Source: Halobacteriovorax marinus SJ (lineage in GTDB: Bacteria; Bdellovibrionota; Bacteriovoracia; Bacteriovoracales; Bacteriovoracaceae). From it: 64,000 nt of DNA. The first letter of the stretch is position 1, and each line of letters opens with the position of its first letter. Under the pieces are notes generated by a model, which searched no databases, was not told the origin of the DNA, and saw nothing but the letters and a program-made list of their open reading frames with translations. Position numbers and translations under genes: made by a program. The stretch is taken from positions 2,418,001 to 2,482,000 of the forward strand of contig NC_016620.1 in the NCBI RefSeq assembly GCF_000210915.2, read 5' to 3'. This document shows, piece by piece, positions 48,910 to 57,433 of the stretch.

Positions 48910-49365
48910 CTAACTCTTAGAAACCAAAATCTTTCTATCTTTCTTATATCTCTCTAAATGCTCAAGGTCCCTTTGATAGTCCTCTGCCATTAAAGGCGAA
49001 GAGATGAGAAAGTCTGCACTCGTTTGATTACAGGCCAGAGGAATATTCCAAACCGTCGCCAGTCTCAAAAGAGCCTTAATATCTGGATCATGAGGCATAC
49101 TCTCCAAAGGGTCCCAAAAGAAAATTAAGAGATCAATCGCACCTTCTGAAATCTTCGCACCAATTTGCTGATCTCCGCCTAGAGGGCCTGAAATATACTT
49201 AGTCACACTTAGGCCCAATTCCTTTTCGATCAATGTTCCAGTTGTTCCTGTTGTAAATAAGGAATGCTTGGATAGGATTTCCTTATTCTCCCTACACCAC
49301 TCTATTAGTTTAGGCTTCTTAGAATCATGGGCGACTAGCGCTATATTCTTGGTTTTCTTAATCAC
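48910..49365 (-). CDS. mgsA: Methylglyoxal synthase
   Basis: 151 residues, the usual length. It turns dihydroxyacetone phosphate into methylglyoxal and phosphate, a relief valve when phosphate is short. The phosphate-binding [11 protein letters not shown], the catalytic-region [13 protein letters not shown] and [16 protein letters not shown] are all clear. It is a single gene. Strict family conservation makes the call safe. Confidence 0.96.
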   Translation of the reverse strand: MIKKTKNIALVAHDSKKPKLIEWCRENKEILSKHSLFTTGTTGTLIEKELGLSVTKYISGPLGGDQQIGAKISEGAIDLLIFFWDPLESMPHDPDIKALLRLATVWNIPLACNQTSADFLISSPLMAEDYQRDLEHLERYKKDRKILVSKS

Positions 49366-49481
49366 TTCTGCCTCCTATTTCCTTTATATTTTAACAAATA
49401 TAGAGGCCCTATACCAGAATAGATAATACTTATTAGAGTGATGATCATAATTTATATAGACTATATAAAAAGGAGTTCACT

Positions 49482-50498
49482 ATGACTGAGAAAATATATG
49501 AAACAACTGTAATTGGAGGAGGATCAGCTGGAATTATGGCAGCGCTAAGATCAGTGCTTAATAATGATGAGACACTCTTCTTTCCAGGTAATCAAAAGAA
49601 TAAGAAAAAATCTAGGGCCATGTGGGTAAGAAAAGTTGAGAACATTCCAGGCTTCCTAGACTTCAAACAAGGAATAAATAATCCAAATAAACAAGCCTAC
49701 GATTTTTTATCTAATGAGAGGTTTGAAAAAGTATTCTATCCTCAATTGAATACAGGTGTGCAATCTATTGAAAAAGATGAATTAGGAATTTTTACTTTGG
49801 TTGATTCCAACGGACAAACATGGAAAACAAAGTACGTCATTCTCACTACAGGTATGATGGATGTCCAACCTTTTATTGAGGGTGATATCAGATCAATTTT
49901 TCCATTTGCTAATAGCCAAGCGATTGAGTACTGCGTTCGTTGCGATGGACATCATACTCATCAAAATGAAATTGCTGTTATTGGCCACACAAGCTCTGCT
50001 GCTTGGGTAGCTATTATGATAAACGAGCGCTATGACATTCCAAATCTTACCATCCTAACAAATGGAAAGAGTGCTGACTTTGATGAAGAAACATCAGAGC
50101 TCATTGAACTCTACAATATCAATGTTGTTGAATCAGAAATTGTCGACTTTCTAGGAGATAAGAAAGAAGGGAAGCTTGAGGGATTTATTCTAGAGTCTGG
50201 AGATATCATTCACGCTCAAAATGCTTTTGTCTCTCTAGGAGTCATTGTCTATAACGAACTCGCCAAAGAGCTAGGTGCAAAATTAGATAATAGAGGCTTT
50301 GTTGTAACAGACGAAAAGGGTCAATCTTCCGTTGAGAATTTCTATATTGCTGGAGATCTTAGAGCAGGTATAAAGAAGCAAATCTATACTGCTTGGGACT
50401 CTGCTGTGGATAGCGCTGATGATATAAACGCCAAAATAAGAAGAGAGAGAAGGCAAAAACAACTCCTAGAGTTTAGGACAAAAAAAGGAGATAATTAG
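49482..50498 (+). CDS. Thioredoxin-reductase-like FAD disulfide oxidoreductase
   Basis: 338 residues. The FAD motif VIGGGSAGIMAA is at 9-20. The redox pair is Cys151/Cys154 in YCVRCDGHH, in the place of the TrxB CATC. The NADPH half is changed: GGGDSA is replaced by GHTSSAAW, and the HRRxxxR motif is missing (ILTNGKS). So it may use another electron donor or act as a dithiol oxidase, and TrxB itself is not assured. AAAGGAG lies before the ATG. It heads an operon with TerB-like and HAD genes. Confidence 0.82.
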   Translation: MTEKIYETTVIGGGSAGIMAALRSVLNNDETLFFPGNQKNKKKSRAMWVRKVENIPGFLDFKQGINNPNKQAYDFLSNERFEKVFYPQLNTGVQSIEKDELGIFTLVDSNGQTWKTKYVILTTGMMDVQPFIEGDIRSIFPFANSQAIEYCVRCDGHHTHQNEIAVIGHTSSAAWVAIMINERYDIPNLTILTNGKSADFDEETSELIELYNINVVESEIVDFLGDKKEGKLEGFILESGDIIHAQNAFVSLGVIVYNELAKELGAKLDNRGFVVTDEKGQSSVENFYIAGDLRAGIKKQIYTAWDSAVDSADDINAKIRRERRQKQLLEFRTKKGDN

Positions 50499-50514
50499 TC
50501 AAAAGGAGATACCC

Positions 50515-50937
50515 ATGATTAGTGAAAGTAAATTTCAAATGTGGAGAGGAACAATCGCTCTTGCACAAGTAGATAACCATGTTTCAAAGGAAGAGAAACT
50601 ATGGCTCGATCAACATTTGAAAAAGATTCCTTTCACTAAAGAGCAGAGAGAAATTCTACAGAATGACTTTGAAAAAGGTATAAAGCTTGATGATATCTTT
50701 TTAAATTCACTAGAGCCAAGAGAGCGTGGAATGCTAGTCAGTTTTGCCAATACAATATTCAAACGAGATGGTCTCGCCCCCGAAGAAGAAATTGTTCTAT
50801 CTCAATTGACAGGACAGATTATGGGAGATCTAAAGGTAGAAGAACTGACAAGTGAAGTGGAAAGAATGGAAGAAGAGAGTCACGAAGAAGAGAATATCTT
50901 TAAAAGACTAGTGACGATTATCACCTCTCTTATTTAA
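50515..50937 (+). CDS. TerB-like helical protein
   Basis: 140 residues, all helical. The pattern TIALAQVDNHVSKEEKLWLDQHLKKIPF, with an acidic D-x-x-V-x-x-x-E segment, resembles TerB/DUF533-type domains named after tellurite resistance. A very acidic linker (EEESHEEE) precedes a hydrophobic C-terminal helix that may touch the membrane. AAAGGAG precedes the ATG and TAATG joins it to the HAD gene. Confidence 0.65.
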   Translation: MISESKFQMWRGTIALAQVDNHVSKEEKLWLDQHLKKIPFTKEQREILQNDFEKGIKLDDIFLNSLEPRERGMLVSFANTIFKRDGLAPEEEIVLSQLTGQIMGDLKVEELTSEVERMEEESHEEENIFKRLVTIITSLI

Positions 50938-51569
50938 TGATTATTCTTAACAAAGTCCCAAGTCCAACAGAAGTTACTAAGCTTACAGATGCTAAGGATA
51001 TTTTCTTTGATATGGATGGCACTCTAATAGACACTGAACTCCATCATGCAAAGGCCCTAAGAAGAACTCTCGATCACTTTAATGTTGAGCGAGACTCCTC
51101 TTCAGAAGATTTAAAGAAAAGATTTCAAGGAGTAGCAGACGATAAAGTTTTTGAATTCTATAAAAAAGAACTCAATACTAGTGTTCAGAAATTTCTCGAA
51201 ATAAAGAATCAAAAAGTCATTGATATAATCGATTCAGAAAAAGAGATCATAACGAAAGAAATCAGAAATTTACTTCAATCTTTAAAGCTTATGGGACTTA
51301 GAATATCTCTGATCACTGCTTCAGAGAGAAAAGTTACTGAGTTTATTTTACAGAAAGAAAAAGTTAAAGAGTTATTTGACCTTGTTTTGACTAGAGAAGA
51401 TAGCACTGAGACCAAGCCTAGTCCTCGCCCCTACTTAGATGCTTTAAACTTCTACAAGATCACAACAAAAGAAGCATTCATTTTCGAGGATAGTCCTACT
51501 GGTTTAGAAGCAGCAAGGGCAAGTGAAATTCCCTTTGCCAAGGTAACTTGGTTTTCTAATCGTGCTTAA
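50937..51569 (+). CDS. HAD-superfamily phosphatase, beta-phosphoglucomutase-like
   Basis: 210 residues. Motif I FFDMDGTLIDTE has the nucleophile Asp and the acid Asp two residues on. Motif II SLITASE, motif III lysine (TKPSPRPYLDAL) and motif IV FEDSPTGLEAA are complete. The cap is the small helical type seen in beta-phosphoglucomutase and phosphoglycolate phosphatase. The substrate is unknown. Third gene of the operon; its last 14 bases overlap the convergent hydrolase gene. Confidence 0.9.
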   Translation: MIILNKVPSPTEVTKLTDAKDIFFDMDGTLIDTELHHAKALRRTLDHFNVERDSSSEDLKKRFQGVADDKVFEFYKKELNTSVQKFLEIKNQKVIDIIDSEKEIITKEIRNLLQSLKLMGLRISLITASERKVTEFILQKEKVKELFDLVLTREDSTETKPSPRPYLDALNFYKITTKEAFIFEDSPTGLEAARASEIPFAKVTWFSNRA

Positions 51570-52455
51570 AGTAGTAAACATTCTCCCTAACCTTGTACAC
51601 CCCATCACGTTTGTTTAAGTAAGGCCTTCTCCCCTTTATTAATCTAGAGAAGATACTACGAAGCTCTCTATTCTTCTTTTTAAGATCAGTAATGAAATGT
51701 CTATGCCCAGTGAAGGTTAATTTAGAGATATTTAAATATTTTGCATTATTCGATCTTTCTTCATTTGATTTTTTGACTGCCTTATCAACATTCTTTCCAA
51801 GTCTCGTTCCCTCATATTCTTCAAAGTCATCACTAAAGCGATCAAGTTGCTCACTACCAAATAAAACAATGTCATTGTCATTATAGGTAATGAAATTTTC
51901 TTTTGAAAAATCTATCTTATCAACCCACGATTGGTGATCTCTTACCGGAACATCTGCGGCATTTAGAATAAGCGTATCAAAGAGATTATACTTAAAAGAG
52001 CCACTCGAATAATGATTCTGCATCATCTCTTTAAAAACAATATTCCCCATACTATGAACAAGTAAAGAGAACTTTAATCCAAATGTTTTAAATGGGTGCT
52101 CACTAATATAGTTATTTAATGCGTTCAAAAAGACATAGAGGTCTTCCGATGATGAAATAGCATTACCCACAGGGCGCTCAACAGCAGATTTCCAAGATGG
52201 CCAATGAAACATAATACTGGAAACACCATACATATTCTCAAGTTCAGACATTACACCTAAACCCTTCTCTGGATGCTTACCTCTGCCATGTACAAAGATA
52301 TTAATTCTTCTCGTAGTATTATGCATTAGAACGTCATCCATAATAGATTCTATATCTGAAACATCATAGCGTGTTCCTGTAGAAAGATAGATACCTGTTT
52401 GCGCAAAAGATGAAACGCTCAGTATAAAACCGATTAATAAAATATACATCTTCAT
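51556..52455 (-). CDS. Secreted alpha/beta hydrolase (DUF900-like)
   Basis: 299 residues with a signal peptide (MKMYILLIGFILSVSSFA). The oxyanion motif IFVHGRGKHP and the nucleophile elbow LVHSMGN, with HRHF as candidate catalytic His near residue 258, define a lipase-type alpha/beta hydrolase like COG4782. It probably acts on an ester in the periplasm. Single gene. Confidence 0.8.
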   Translation of the reverse strand: MKMYILLIGFILSVSSFAQTGIYLSTGTRYDVSDIESIMDDVLMHNTTRRINIFVHGRGKHPEKGLGVMSELENMYGVSSIMFHWPSWKSAVERPVGNAISSSEDLYVFLNALNNYISEHPFKTFGLKFSLLVHSMGNIVFKEMMQNHYSSGSFKYNLFDTLILNAADVPVRDHQSWVDKIDFSKENFITYNDNDIVLFGSEQLDRFSDDFEEYEGTRLGKNVDKAVKKSNEERSNNAKYLNISKLTFTGHRHFITDLKKKNRELRSIFSRLIKGRRPYLNKRDGVYKVRENVYYFKHD

Positions 52456-52575
52456 AGAGATGCCCCCCTCACTCGTAAGAATCAGTTATTAATCGACCTA
52501 AAAACTTAGGACATTTAGACTAATGGGAAAAAACTTCCACTAAAAATTAAGAATTTGATTACTTTTGACGGGTTA

Positions 52576-52590
52576 GTCGCCTTAAGCGAC
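52576..52590. repeat. Small GC-rich inverted repeat between divergent genes
   Basis: GTCGC/GCGAC arms around CTTAA. It lies about 35 bases before the nagZ-like promoter and stands out in AT-rich DNA. Possible operator; no further evidence. Confidence 0.25.
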
Positions 52591-52623
52591 AAAAACACTC
52601 AGTTTTAAAATCAGGCTCAAAAA

Positions 52624-52653
52624 TTGAGTTCATAATCCGATAGGTTTTATAAC
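52624..52653 (+). promoter_or_regulatory. Sigma70 promoter of the GH3 gene
   Basis: TTGAGT (52624-52629), 18 bases, TATAAC (52648-52653); ATG at 52671 with AGAGGAAA upstream. Confidence 0.55.
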
Positions 52654-52670
52654 TAAATTTAGAGGAAACT

Positions 52671-53888
52671 ATGCTTAAAATTCTATCGATTCTACTTCTT
52701 ATTAACTCAAGCTGGGCCGACTATAGCTTAGATGAAAAAATTGGGCAGATGATTTTAGTGGGCTTTCGCGGAAGTGAAGTAGATGCTAATCACCAAATTA
52801 TAGAAGACATTCATAAATATAAAATAGGATCAGTAATCCTCTTTGACTATGATGTTACCTTAGAGTCAAGAAAGAGAAATATTATAAATAGAAAACAAGT
52901 TAAGGATCTGACAAAGAGAATACAAAGAGAGAGTGAAATTCCACTTCTCATAACAGTGGATCAAGAAGGTGGACTAGTTCAAAGACTTAAGCAACGTCAT
53001 GGATTTAACAAAGTGCTCTCACCAGAGAAAGTTGGTAAGAGAAATAATCTCAATTTCACTTATAAAGAGAGTAAGAAGTTAGCACAAGATCTTGAATCAG
53101 TAGGTATTAATTTAAATTTTGCTCCTAGTGCTGATGTAAATACAAACCCAGATAACCCTGTAATAGGAAAAATAGAAAGAAGCTACTCAAGCGATCCTCT
53201 TAAGGTTAGTAATAACGTTGCCGCATTTATAAAATCACATCACGATTTAAATATTGGAACAACAATTAAGCATTTCCCTGGTCACGGATCTTCAAGAGGA
53301 GACTCGCACAAAGGCTTTGTGGACGTTACTGATACATGGAGTGAGATCGAACTTATTCCATTTAAAAATATGATAAATCAGGGCAATGTTGACATACTTA
53401 TGTCTGCTCATATTTTCAATGGTTCTCTTGATCCGTACTACCCGGGAACTTTGTCAAAATCTATTTTAGACGATCTTTTAAGAACAGAGCTAAAGTATGA
53501 TGGAGTCATTATAAGTGATGATATGAATATGAGTGCTATAACAGATCACTATGGATTTGAAAGGGCCATCGAACTCGCGATTAACGCTGGAATAGATATT
53601 CTACTCTACGGGAACAACCTCGTTTACGATAAAGAAATTGCCAAAAGAGTTCACACAACCATAAAGAAACTATTGAATGAAGAGAGAGTTACCATCGATC
53701 AAATCAACAAGTCATTTAATAGAGTAATGAATCTTAAAAAGAAATTAAAAGTAATTGATAAGTTTAAAAGTGTGGCAAGTACTAATAAATCTATTCGAAA
53801 AATTGCAAATAAGACCTCAATCCTCGACTCTAAAGAAAGAGACGAGAAGAGAGAAATCTTTAAAAAAATTAAGAAGATGGAAGAGTAA
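52671..53888 (+). CDS. Secreted beta-N-acetylhexosaminidase (GH3, NagZ-like)
   Basis: 405 residues. The signal peptide (MLKILSILLLINSSWA) contrasts with cytosolic NagZ of E. coli. GH3 motifs are DQEGGLVQRL, KHFPGHGSSRGDSHKGF (with the Asp/His dyad typical of NagZ-type enzymes) and the nucleophile Asp in VIISDDMNMSAI. It should remove N-acetylglucosamine from muropeptides or chitin fragments. The export signal implies work in the periplasm or outside. The C-terminal 50 residues are basic and helical. Confidence 0.92.
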   Translation: MLKILSILLLINSSWADYSLDEKIGQMILVGFRGSEVDANHQIIEDIHKYKIGSVILFDYDVTLESRKRNIINRKQVKDLTKRIQRESEIPLLITVDQEGGLVQRLKQRHGFNKVLSPEKVGKRNNLNFTYKESKKLAQDLESVGINLNFAPSADVNTNPDNPVIGKIERSYSSDPLKVSNNVAAFIKSHHDLNIGTTIKHFPGHGSSRGDSHKGFVDVTDTWSEIELIPFKNMINQGNVDILMSAHIFNGSLDPYYPGTLSKSILDDLLRTELKYDGVIISDDMNMSAITDHYGFERAIELAINAGIDILLYGNNLVYDKEIAKRVHTTIKKLLNEERVTIDQINKSFNRVMNLKKKLKVIDKFKSVASTNKSIRKIANKTSILDSKERDEKREIFKKIKKMEE

Positions 53889-53911
53889 TCTAGGCCGCAA
53901 CATGGCCTAGA
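53889..53911. terminator. Bidirectional hairpin between convergent genes
   Basis: Perfect arms TCTAGGCC/GGCCTAGA around GCAACAT. It begins just after the GH3 stop and contains the stop of the opposite receiver-PilZ-like gene. TTTTCT follows a few bases later on the plus strand. Confidence 0.65.
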
Positions 53912-54588
53912 AAGTTTTCTATTTTGAGTTGGCTTTCTCTAGTTAGATCGAAGAATTCAATCTTAAAGTGCTTATCACTAACACCCATCAATCGTTTTAC
54001 CCTCCCCTTTGTTTGGACAACCTCTTTTCCAGGGAAAGTTATTATACAATCAACGACTTCATCTTTCTCACATTCAAAGATCAAGTGTGGGTCGTCAACA
54101 ATAACACTTCTAGTATCTAATTCCATTGCATGAACAATGTCCACAAAGTTCTGCCCAATAATATCAACACGGACATCCTTGATATAATTATCTCGTTGAT
54201 TAATAAATGACCCAAGAGATTCGCTCAAGTCTGCAATGAGGTGAACTAAGTCACTATAAAAGTCATCCTTTGGTAAAAAGATAACGTGATCATGTTCTTT
54301 AGGAGTAGGACCTGACTCTACATATGCAGATAGAATAACGACTTCTTTTGGTCGTTGCTCAGGTTCTAAACTCTTTAAAGACCTTACAAGCTCTAATCCG
54401 TCTAGAACAGGCATTGAGAAGTCTGTGATTAATAAGTCAATATAGTCTGACCTCAATACTTCTAAAGCTTGATAACCATTCTTTGCGTGAAAGAAGCGCG
54501 TTTGATAATGGAGAACCCCAAGCCTCTCTTTTAAGAGGACATAGAATTCTTCATTATCATCGGCCACAAGAATTTTTAATTCCTTCAT
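53890..54588 (-). CDS. Response regulator with PilZ-like output domain
   Basis: 232 residues from ATG 54588 (product begins MKELKILVADDN). The receiver (1-125) has Asp56 (LLITDFSMP) and Lys107 (FLPKDD). Residues about 140-230 form a small beta domain (VDCIITFPGKEVV, VKRLMGVSDKHFKIEF) reminiscent of PilZ, but the RxxxR and DxSxxG c-di-GMP motifs are not clear. An in-frame TTG at 54612 would overlap the CBS gene. Likely co-transcribed with that gene. Confidence 0.8.
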   Translation of the reverse strand: MKELKILVADDNEEFYVLLKERLGVLHYQTRFFHAKNGYQALEVLRSDYIDLLITDFSMPVLDGLELVRSLKSLEPEQRPKEVVILSAYVESGPTPKEHDHVIFLPKDDFYSDLVHLIADLSESLGSFINQRDNYIKDVRVDIIGQNFVDIVHAMELDTRSVIVDDPHLIFECEKDEVVDCIITFPGKEVVQTKGRVKRLMGVSDKHFKIEFFDLTRESQLKIENFLGHVAA

Positions 54589-54605
54589 AAAACAACTCTT
54601 ATCTT

Positions 54606-55064
54606 TTACCAAGAAGACTCATTTAATTCTGCCACTGCTTGTAAAATGGCCTTCCTAGAAATTGTTCCAATAACTCTTCCCTCTTCAACAACAGGGTATA
54701 CTTGAAAATTATTTCTTAGGAAGAGCTCTACGACAGATGTTAGTGAATCATCTGGCGAAATTGACATGACTTGAGTCGACATATAATGAGTCGCGCTCGA
54801 TGGAGCATGATTATAATACTTCGAATCTAAAATATATTTTAAGCAATCCTTTTCAGATAAAAAACCAATCATAGAACCATTTTCATCAACAACTGGCGCT
54901 CCAGTTAATTCGAAGCGAATCAACATCTCACTGGCTTCTAGAATTGTGCTCTTATTAGAGATCGTTTGAAAATTCTTAGCGACATAATCTCTAATTGTGA
55001 GACCTGGCTTAAGCCCCTCTTTAAGTTCCGTTTTCCCAACTACTGCAGGTGTATAATTAACCAT
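54606..55064 (-). CDS. Tandem CBS-domain protein
   Basis: 152 residues made of two CBS domains, with EMLIRFELTGAPVVDENGSMIGFLSEKDCLK in the first and LFLRNNFQVYPVVEEGRVIGTISRKAIL in the second. CBS pairs bind adenine nucleotides and control partner proteins. A perfect AAGGAGG stands five bases before the ATG. It precedes the receiver-PilZ-like gene by 17 bases, so it may feed energy status into that signalling protein. Confidence 0.92.
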   Translation of the reverse strand: MVNYTPAVVGKTELKEGLKPGLTIRDYVAKNFQTISNKSTILEASEMLIRFELTGAPVVDENGSMIGFLSEKDCLKYILDSKYYNHAPSSATHYMSTQVMSISPDDSLTSVVELFLRNNFQVYPVVEEGRVIGTISRKAILQAVAELNESSW

Positions 55065-55164
55065 TAGAACCTCCTTATAAAGTACGGAAATTATAGCAAG
55101 TTATTATAAATACAATTAAGAGATCTCCCCTAATTCTCTTAACATTTCCTTCATAATTGACAAT

Positions 55165-55170
55165 TATAAT
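55165..55170 (+). promoter_or_regulatory. Perfect -10 box directly before the pseudo-receiver start
   Basis: TATAAT ends seven bases before ATG 55178. No clear -35 and no ribosome-binding site are visible, suggesting a leaderless mRNA. Confidence 0.4.
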
Positions 55171-55177
55171 TATTTCT

Positions 55178-55570
55178 ATGAGTAGGATATTTCATCACGA
55201 CACTATTCTCATACTCTCCATGGACGACCAAGCTCAGACAAGGCTCTCTTACGAGCTCTCTCACAATGATTGTGAAATTCGCCAAGCCTATAACCTAACA
55301 GAGCTAGAAGATATTGTTGGAGAATCACCTACTCTATGTTTAGTCATTTACTTAGATACTCTTCACCCAAACTTATACGACATAGACATTTACAAAGAGA
55401 TGGCCGATCAATTCTTCTTGGTCATAATAGATGCCCTTGGGGAAGATCTACCTAGAGATGAATTAGACGAGATACCCTTTACAGAAATCATTGGAAAAGA
55501 TGACGAAGCCGCTCTCTATGATATCGACTCATTTCTAAATGAGTTCTATGGTGAAGAAAGTGCAGCTTGA
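55178..55570 (+). CDS. Degenerate receiver-like protein
   Basis: 130 residues from ATG 55178. The fold pattern resembles a response-regulator receiver: ILILSMDDQAQT at the start, LVIYLDTLHP in place of the phospho-acceptor strand, and TEIIGKDDE near the end. The region is very acidic (many Asp and Glu). Whether the aspartate is phosphorylated is uncertain. It ends one base before the convergent secreted protein. Another in-frame TTG (55157) lies upstream of the -10 box and is unlikely. Confidence 0.6.
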   Translation: MSRIFHHDTILILSMDDQAQTRLSYELSHNDCEIRQAYNLTELEDIVGESPTLCLVIYLDTLHPNLYDIDIYKEMADQFFLVIIDALGEDLPRDELDEIPFTEIIGKDDEAALYDIDSFLNEFYGEESAA

Positions 55571-55825
55571 TTAATCCACTTCTTCATATACAAAACTACA
55601 TCGATACCAACATACATCAACTAGTCCTTTCAGCTCTTCAATACTTTTATATTCAATATTCTCAGCAGAGGGAGACCTCGTATCTTTGTCCATCTCATGA
55701 ACCTCTTCAATATTCATTGTTGGCCAGTAGAGCTCCTCACTCTCTTCAAAAATATAGGTTGAACCTGCATAGGTCTGAACTTGCATAAAAAGGGCTAAAA
55801 AGAATAAATTTAGAAAAGGCTTCAT
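55571..55825 (-). CDS. Small secreted acidic protein
   Basis: 84 residues with a signal peptide (MKPFLNLFFLALFMQVQTYA). The mature 64 residues are acidic (EESEELYWP) with a C-terminal CWYRC that could form a disulfide. A plus-strand frame over the same bases lacks such features, so I take this strand as the real gene. No family is recognised. Confidence 0.65.
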   Translation of the reverse strand: MKPFLNLFFLALFMQVQTYAGSTYIFEESEELYWPTMNIEEVHEMDKDTRSPSAENIEYKSIEELKGLVDVCWYRCSFVYEEVD

Positions 55826-55978
55826 TCTTCATCATACCTATCAAGTATTAATAAAAACTTAATCCATAAAGCATTGATTTTAGGTGCATAAAATTATGAT
55901 TCTCTTACATTTTTTCACATCAATTGATCCACACTATAAAGAGGAGTAAATTCATCTATCCCATAGAAAAGGTATCTT

Positions 55979-57331
55979 ATGAAAGAATTACTCTTAGCAA
56001 CACTGCTCCTTGCAACTACATCCACTCTGGCCAACCAGGGAAATATTGTTAAAGAAGGCTATTTTGTAAATGACTCGAAAAGAGACTTCCTAAAAACAAT
56101 ACATGCACAAAAGAGATTTACAGTAGATCATCCTAATAAGAGAGGCTATGAAGTCTATGGCCCAAAAGATTTAGGAAAATGGCTTAAGGAAAATTCTCCG
56201 TTTAGTTTTAGCTCGTTAAGACTAGAGGAAAAAGAGAAGTCTCTAGCCACTTATCCAACGCCAGAAGAAATTGAATTAAAACTTAAAAAGCTCGCAAAAG
56301 ATAATCCAAATATTTTTAAACTCTTTAGTATTGGAAAAACTGAGAGAGGCAGAGAGCTCTGGATGATGAAGGTTTCTGACAATGTTGAAGTTGATGAAGT
56401 TGAGCCTGAGTTTAAATATGTTGCCAATATGCATGGGGATGAAATTGTTGGACGAGAGATGATGGTTTCACTTCTTGAAGAGTTAGCAAAGAACTATAAG
56501 AGCTCAGATCTCGAAACAACGACATTGATTAATAATACCGAAATTTACATAATGCCCTCTTTAAATCCAGATGGTGCCGCCTCTAGAAGAAGAGGAAATA
56601 GTAACTGGAGAGATCTTAACAGAGATTTTCCAGATGTTGTAAGAGATGGGCAAATTGAAGATACTCACTCCCATAGTATTTTTGATAATGAATCTAGAGA
56701 CAGACAAAACGAAACTGTTGCTATGATGAATTTTCAAAAGAAGAGACACTTCGCACTTTCAGCAAATTTCCATGGTGGAACGGAAGTTGTGAACTACCCT
56801 TGGGACACTACGGGAGATGACTTCCCATATAAAGATCTTGTGGTTGAACTCTCGCGCGAATACGCAGTTAAAATTCCATCAATGAGAGATAATTGGGAAT
56901 TTGTTGACGGGATAGTAAATGGTTACCAATGGTATGAGATTAACGGTGGTATGCAAGATTGGAGCTATCACTGGCACAATGACCTACAAGTTACAATTGA
57001 GCTCTCTCACTCTAAGTGGCCTACATATGACTTAGTTCAATCTTATTACGATAAGAATAGAGACTCTCTCTTTGATTATATGAAAAGTATCCACCAAGGC
57101 TTTGGTATAAAGTTTACAAAAGATGAGAAGTTTAAAGTAGAAATCTTTAAGAAGAATGAAAGCTCATTAACAAAAATTGATACTATATCTAAGAATGGCA
57201 GAGAGTTCTACAAAGTCCTCGCCGCTGGTAACTACAAAGTCAAAGTTACAACTTCAAAACTGAAAAAAGAGATTGATTTAGAAGTTAAGAAAAACTCAAT
57301 TTCACCAAATGGAAATTATATATCTCTATAA
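55979..57331 (+). CDS. Secreted M14 zinc carboxypeptidase (CPD/CPN-like)
   Basis: 450 residues with a signal peptide (MKELLLATLLLATTSTLA). The zinc ligands are in NMHGDEIVGREM and the second His in ANFHGGTEVV. WRDLNRDFPD carries substrate-binding Arg, and ELSHSKWP holds the catalytic Glu. This is the B subfamily that removes C-terminal basic or other residues. A C-terminal beta domain (about 375-450) resembles the transthyretin-like domain of carboxypeptidase D. AAAAGGTATC precedes the ATG. A long hairpin and then a RimK-type ligase gene follow on the same strand. Confidence 0.93.
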   Translation: MKELLLATLLLATTSTLANQGNIVKEGYFVNDSKRDFLKTIHAQKRFTVDHPNKRGYEVYGPKDLGKWLKENSPFSFSSLRLEEKEKSLATYPTPEEIELKLKKLAKDNPNIFKLFSIGKTERGRELWMMKVSDNVEVDEVEPEFKYVANMHGDEIVGREMMVSLLEELAKNYKSSDLETTTLINNTEIYIMPSLNPDGAASRRRGNSNWRDLNRDFPDVVRDGQIEDTHSHSIFDNESRDRQNETVAMMNFQKKRHFALSANFHGGTEVVNYPWDTTGDDFPYKDLVVELSREYAVKIPSMRDNWEFVDGIVNGYQWYEINGGMQDWSYHWHNDLQVTIELSHSKWPTYDLVQSYYDKNRDSLFDYMKSIHQGFGIKFTKDEKFKVEIFKKNESSLTKIDTISKNGREFYKVLAAGNYKVKVTTSKLKKEIDLEVKKNSISPNGNYISL

Positions 57332-57347
57332 ATTTCCTCAAGTTCTC

Positions 57348-57391
57348 TTGGCCAATAATCTCTAGAAACATTTCTTAAGATTATTGGCTAA
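57348..57391 (+). repeat. Long imperfect hairpin between the M14 and RimK-type genes
   Basis: Perfect 11-base arms GCCAATAATCT (57351-57361) and AGATTATTGGC (57378-57388), extended outwards by one wobble and two A-T pairs. A 2x2 internal loop and a small inner stem lie inside. No T-run follows, so it is not a standard terminator. Confidence 0.6.
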
Positions 57392-57433
57392 CTATCCGAA
57401 TAGATTAACAAATAAATTTTAGAGGTGGTAGAA

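Noticed and set aside
52456-52670. Possible riboswitch or small RNA in the gap before the GH3 gene
   Set aside because: Only short inverted repeats are visible and most lie upstream of the likely promoter; no known riboswitch consensus is seen.
55567-55788. Plus-strand frame opposite the small secreted acidic protein
   Set aside because: No signal peptide or recognisable features, whereas the minus-strand frame has a clear signal peptide.
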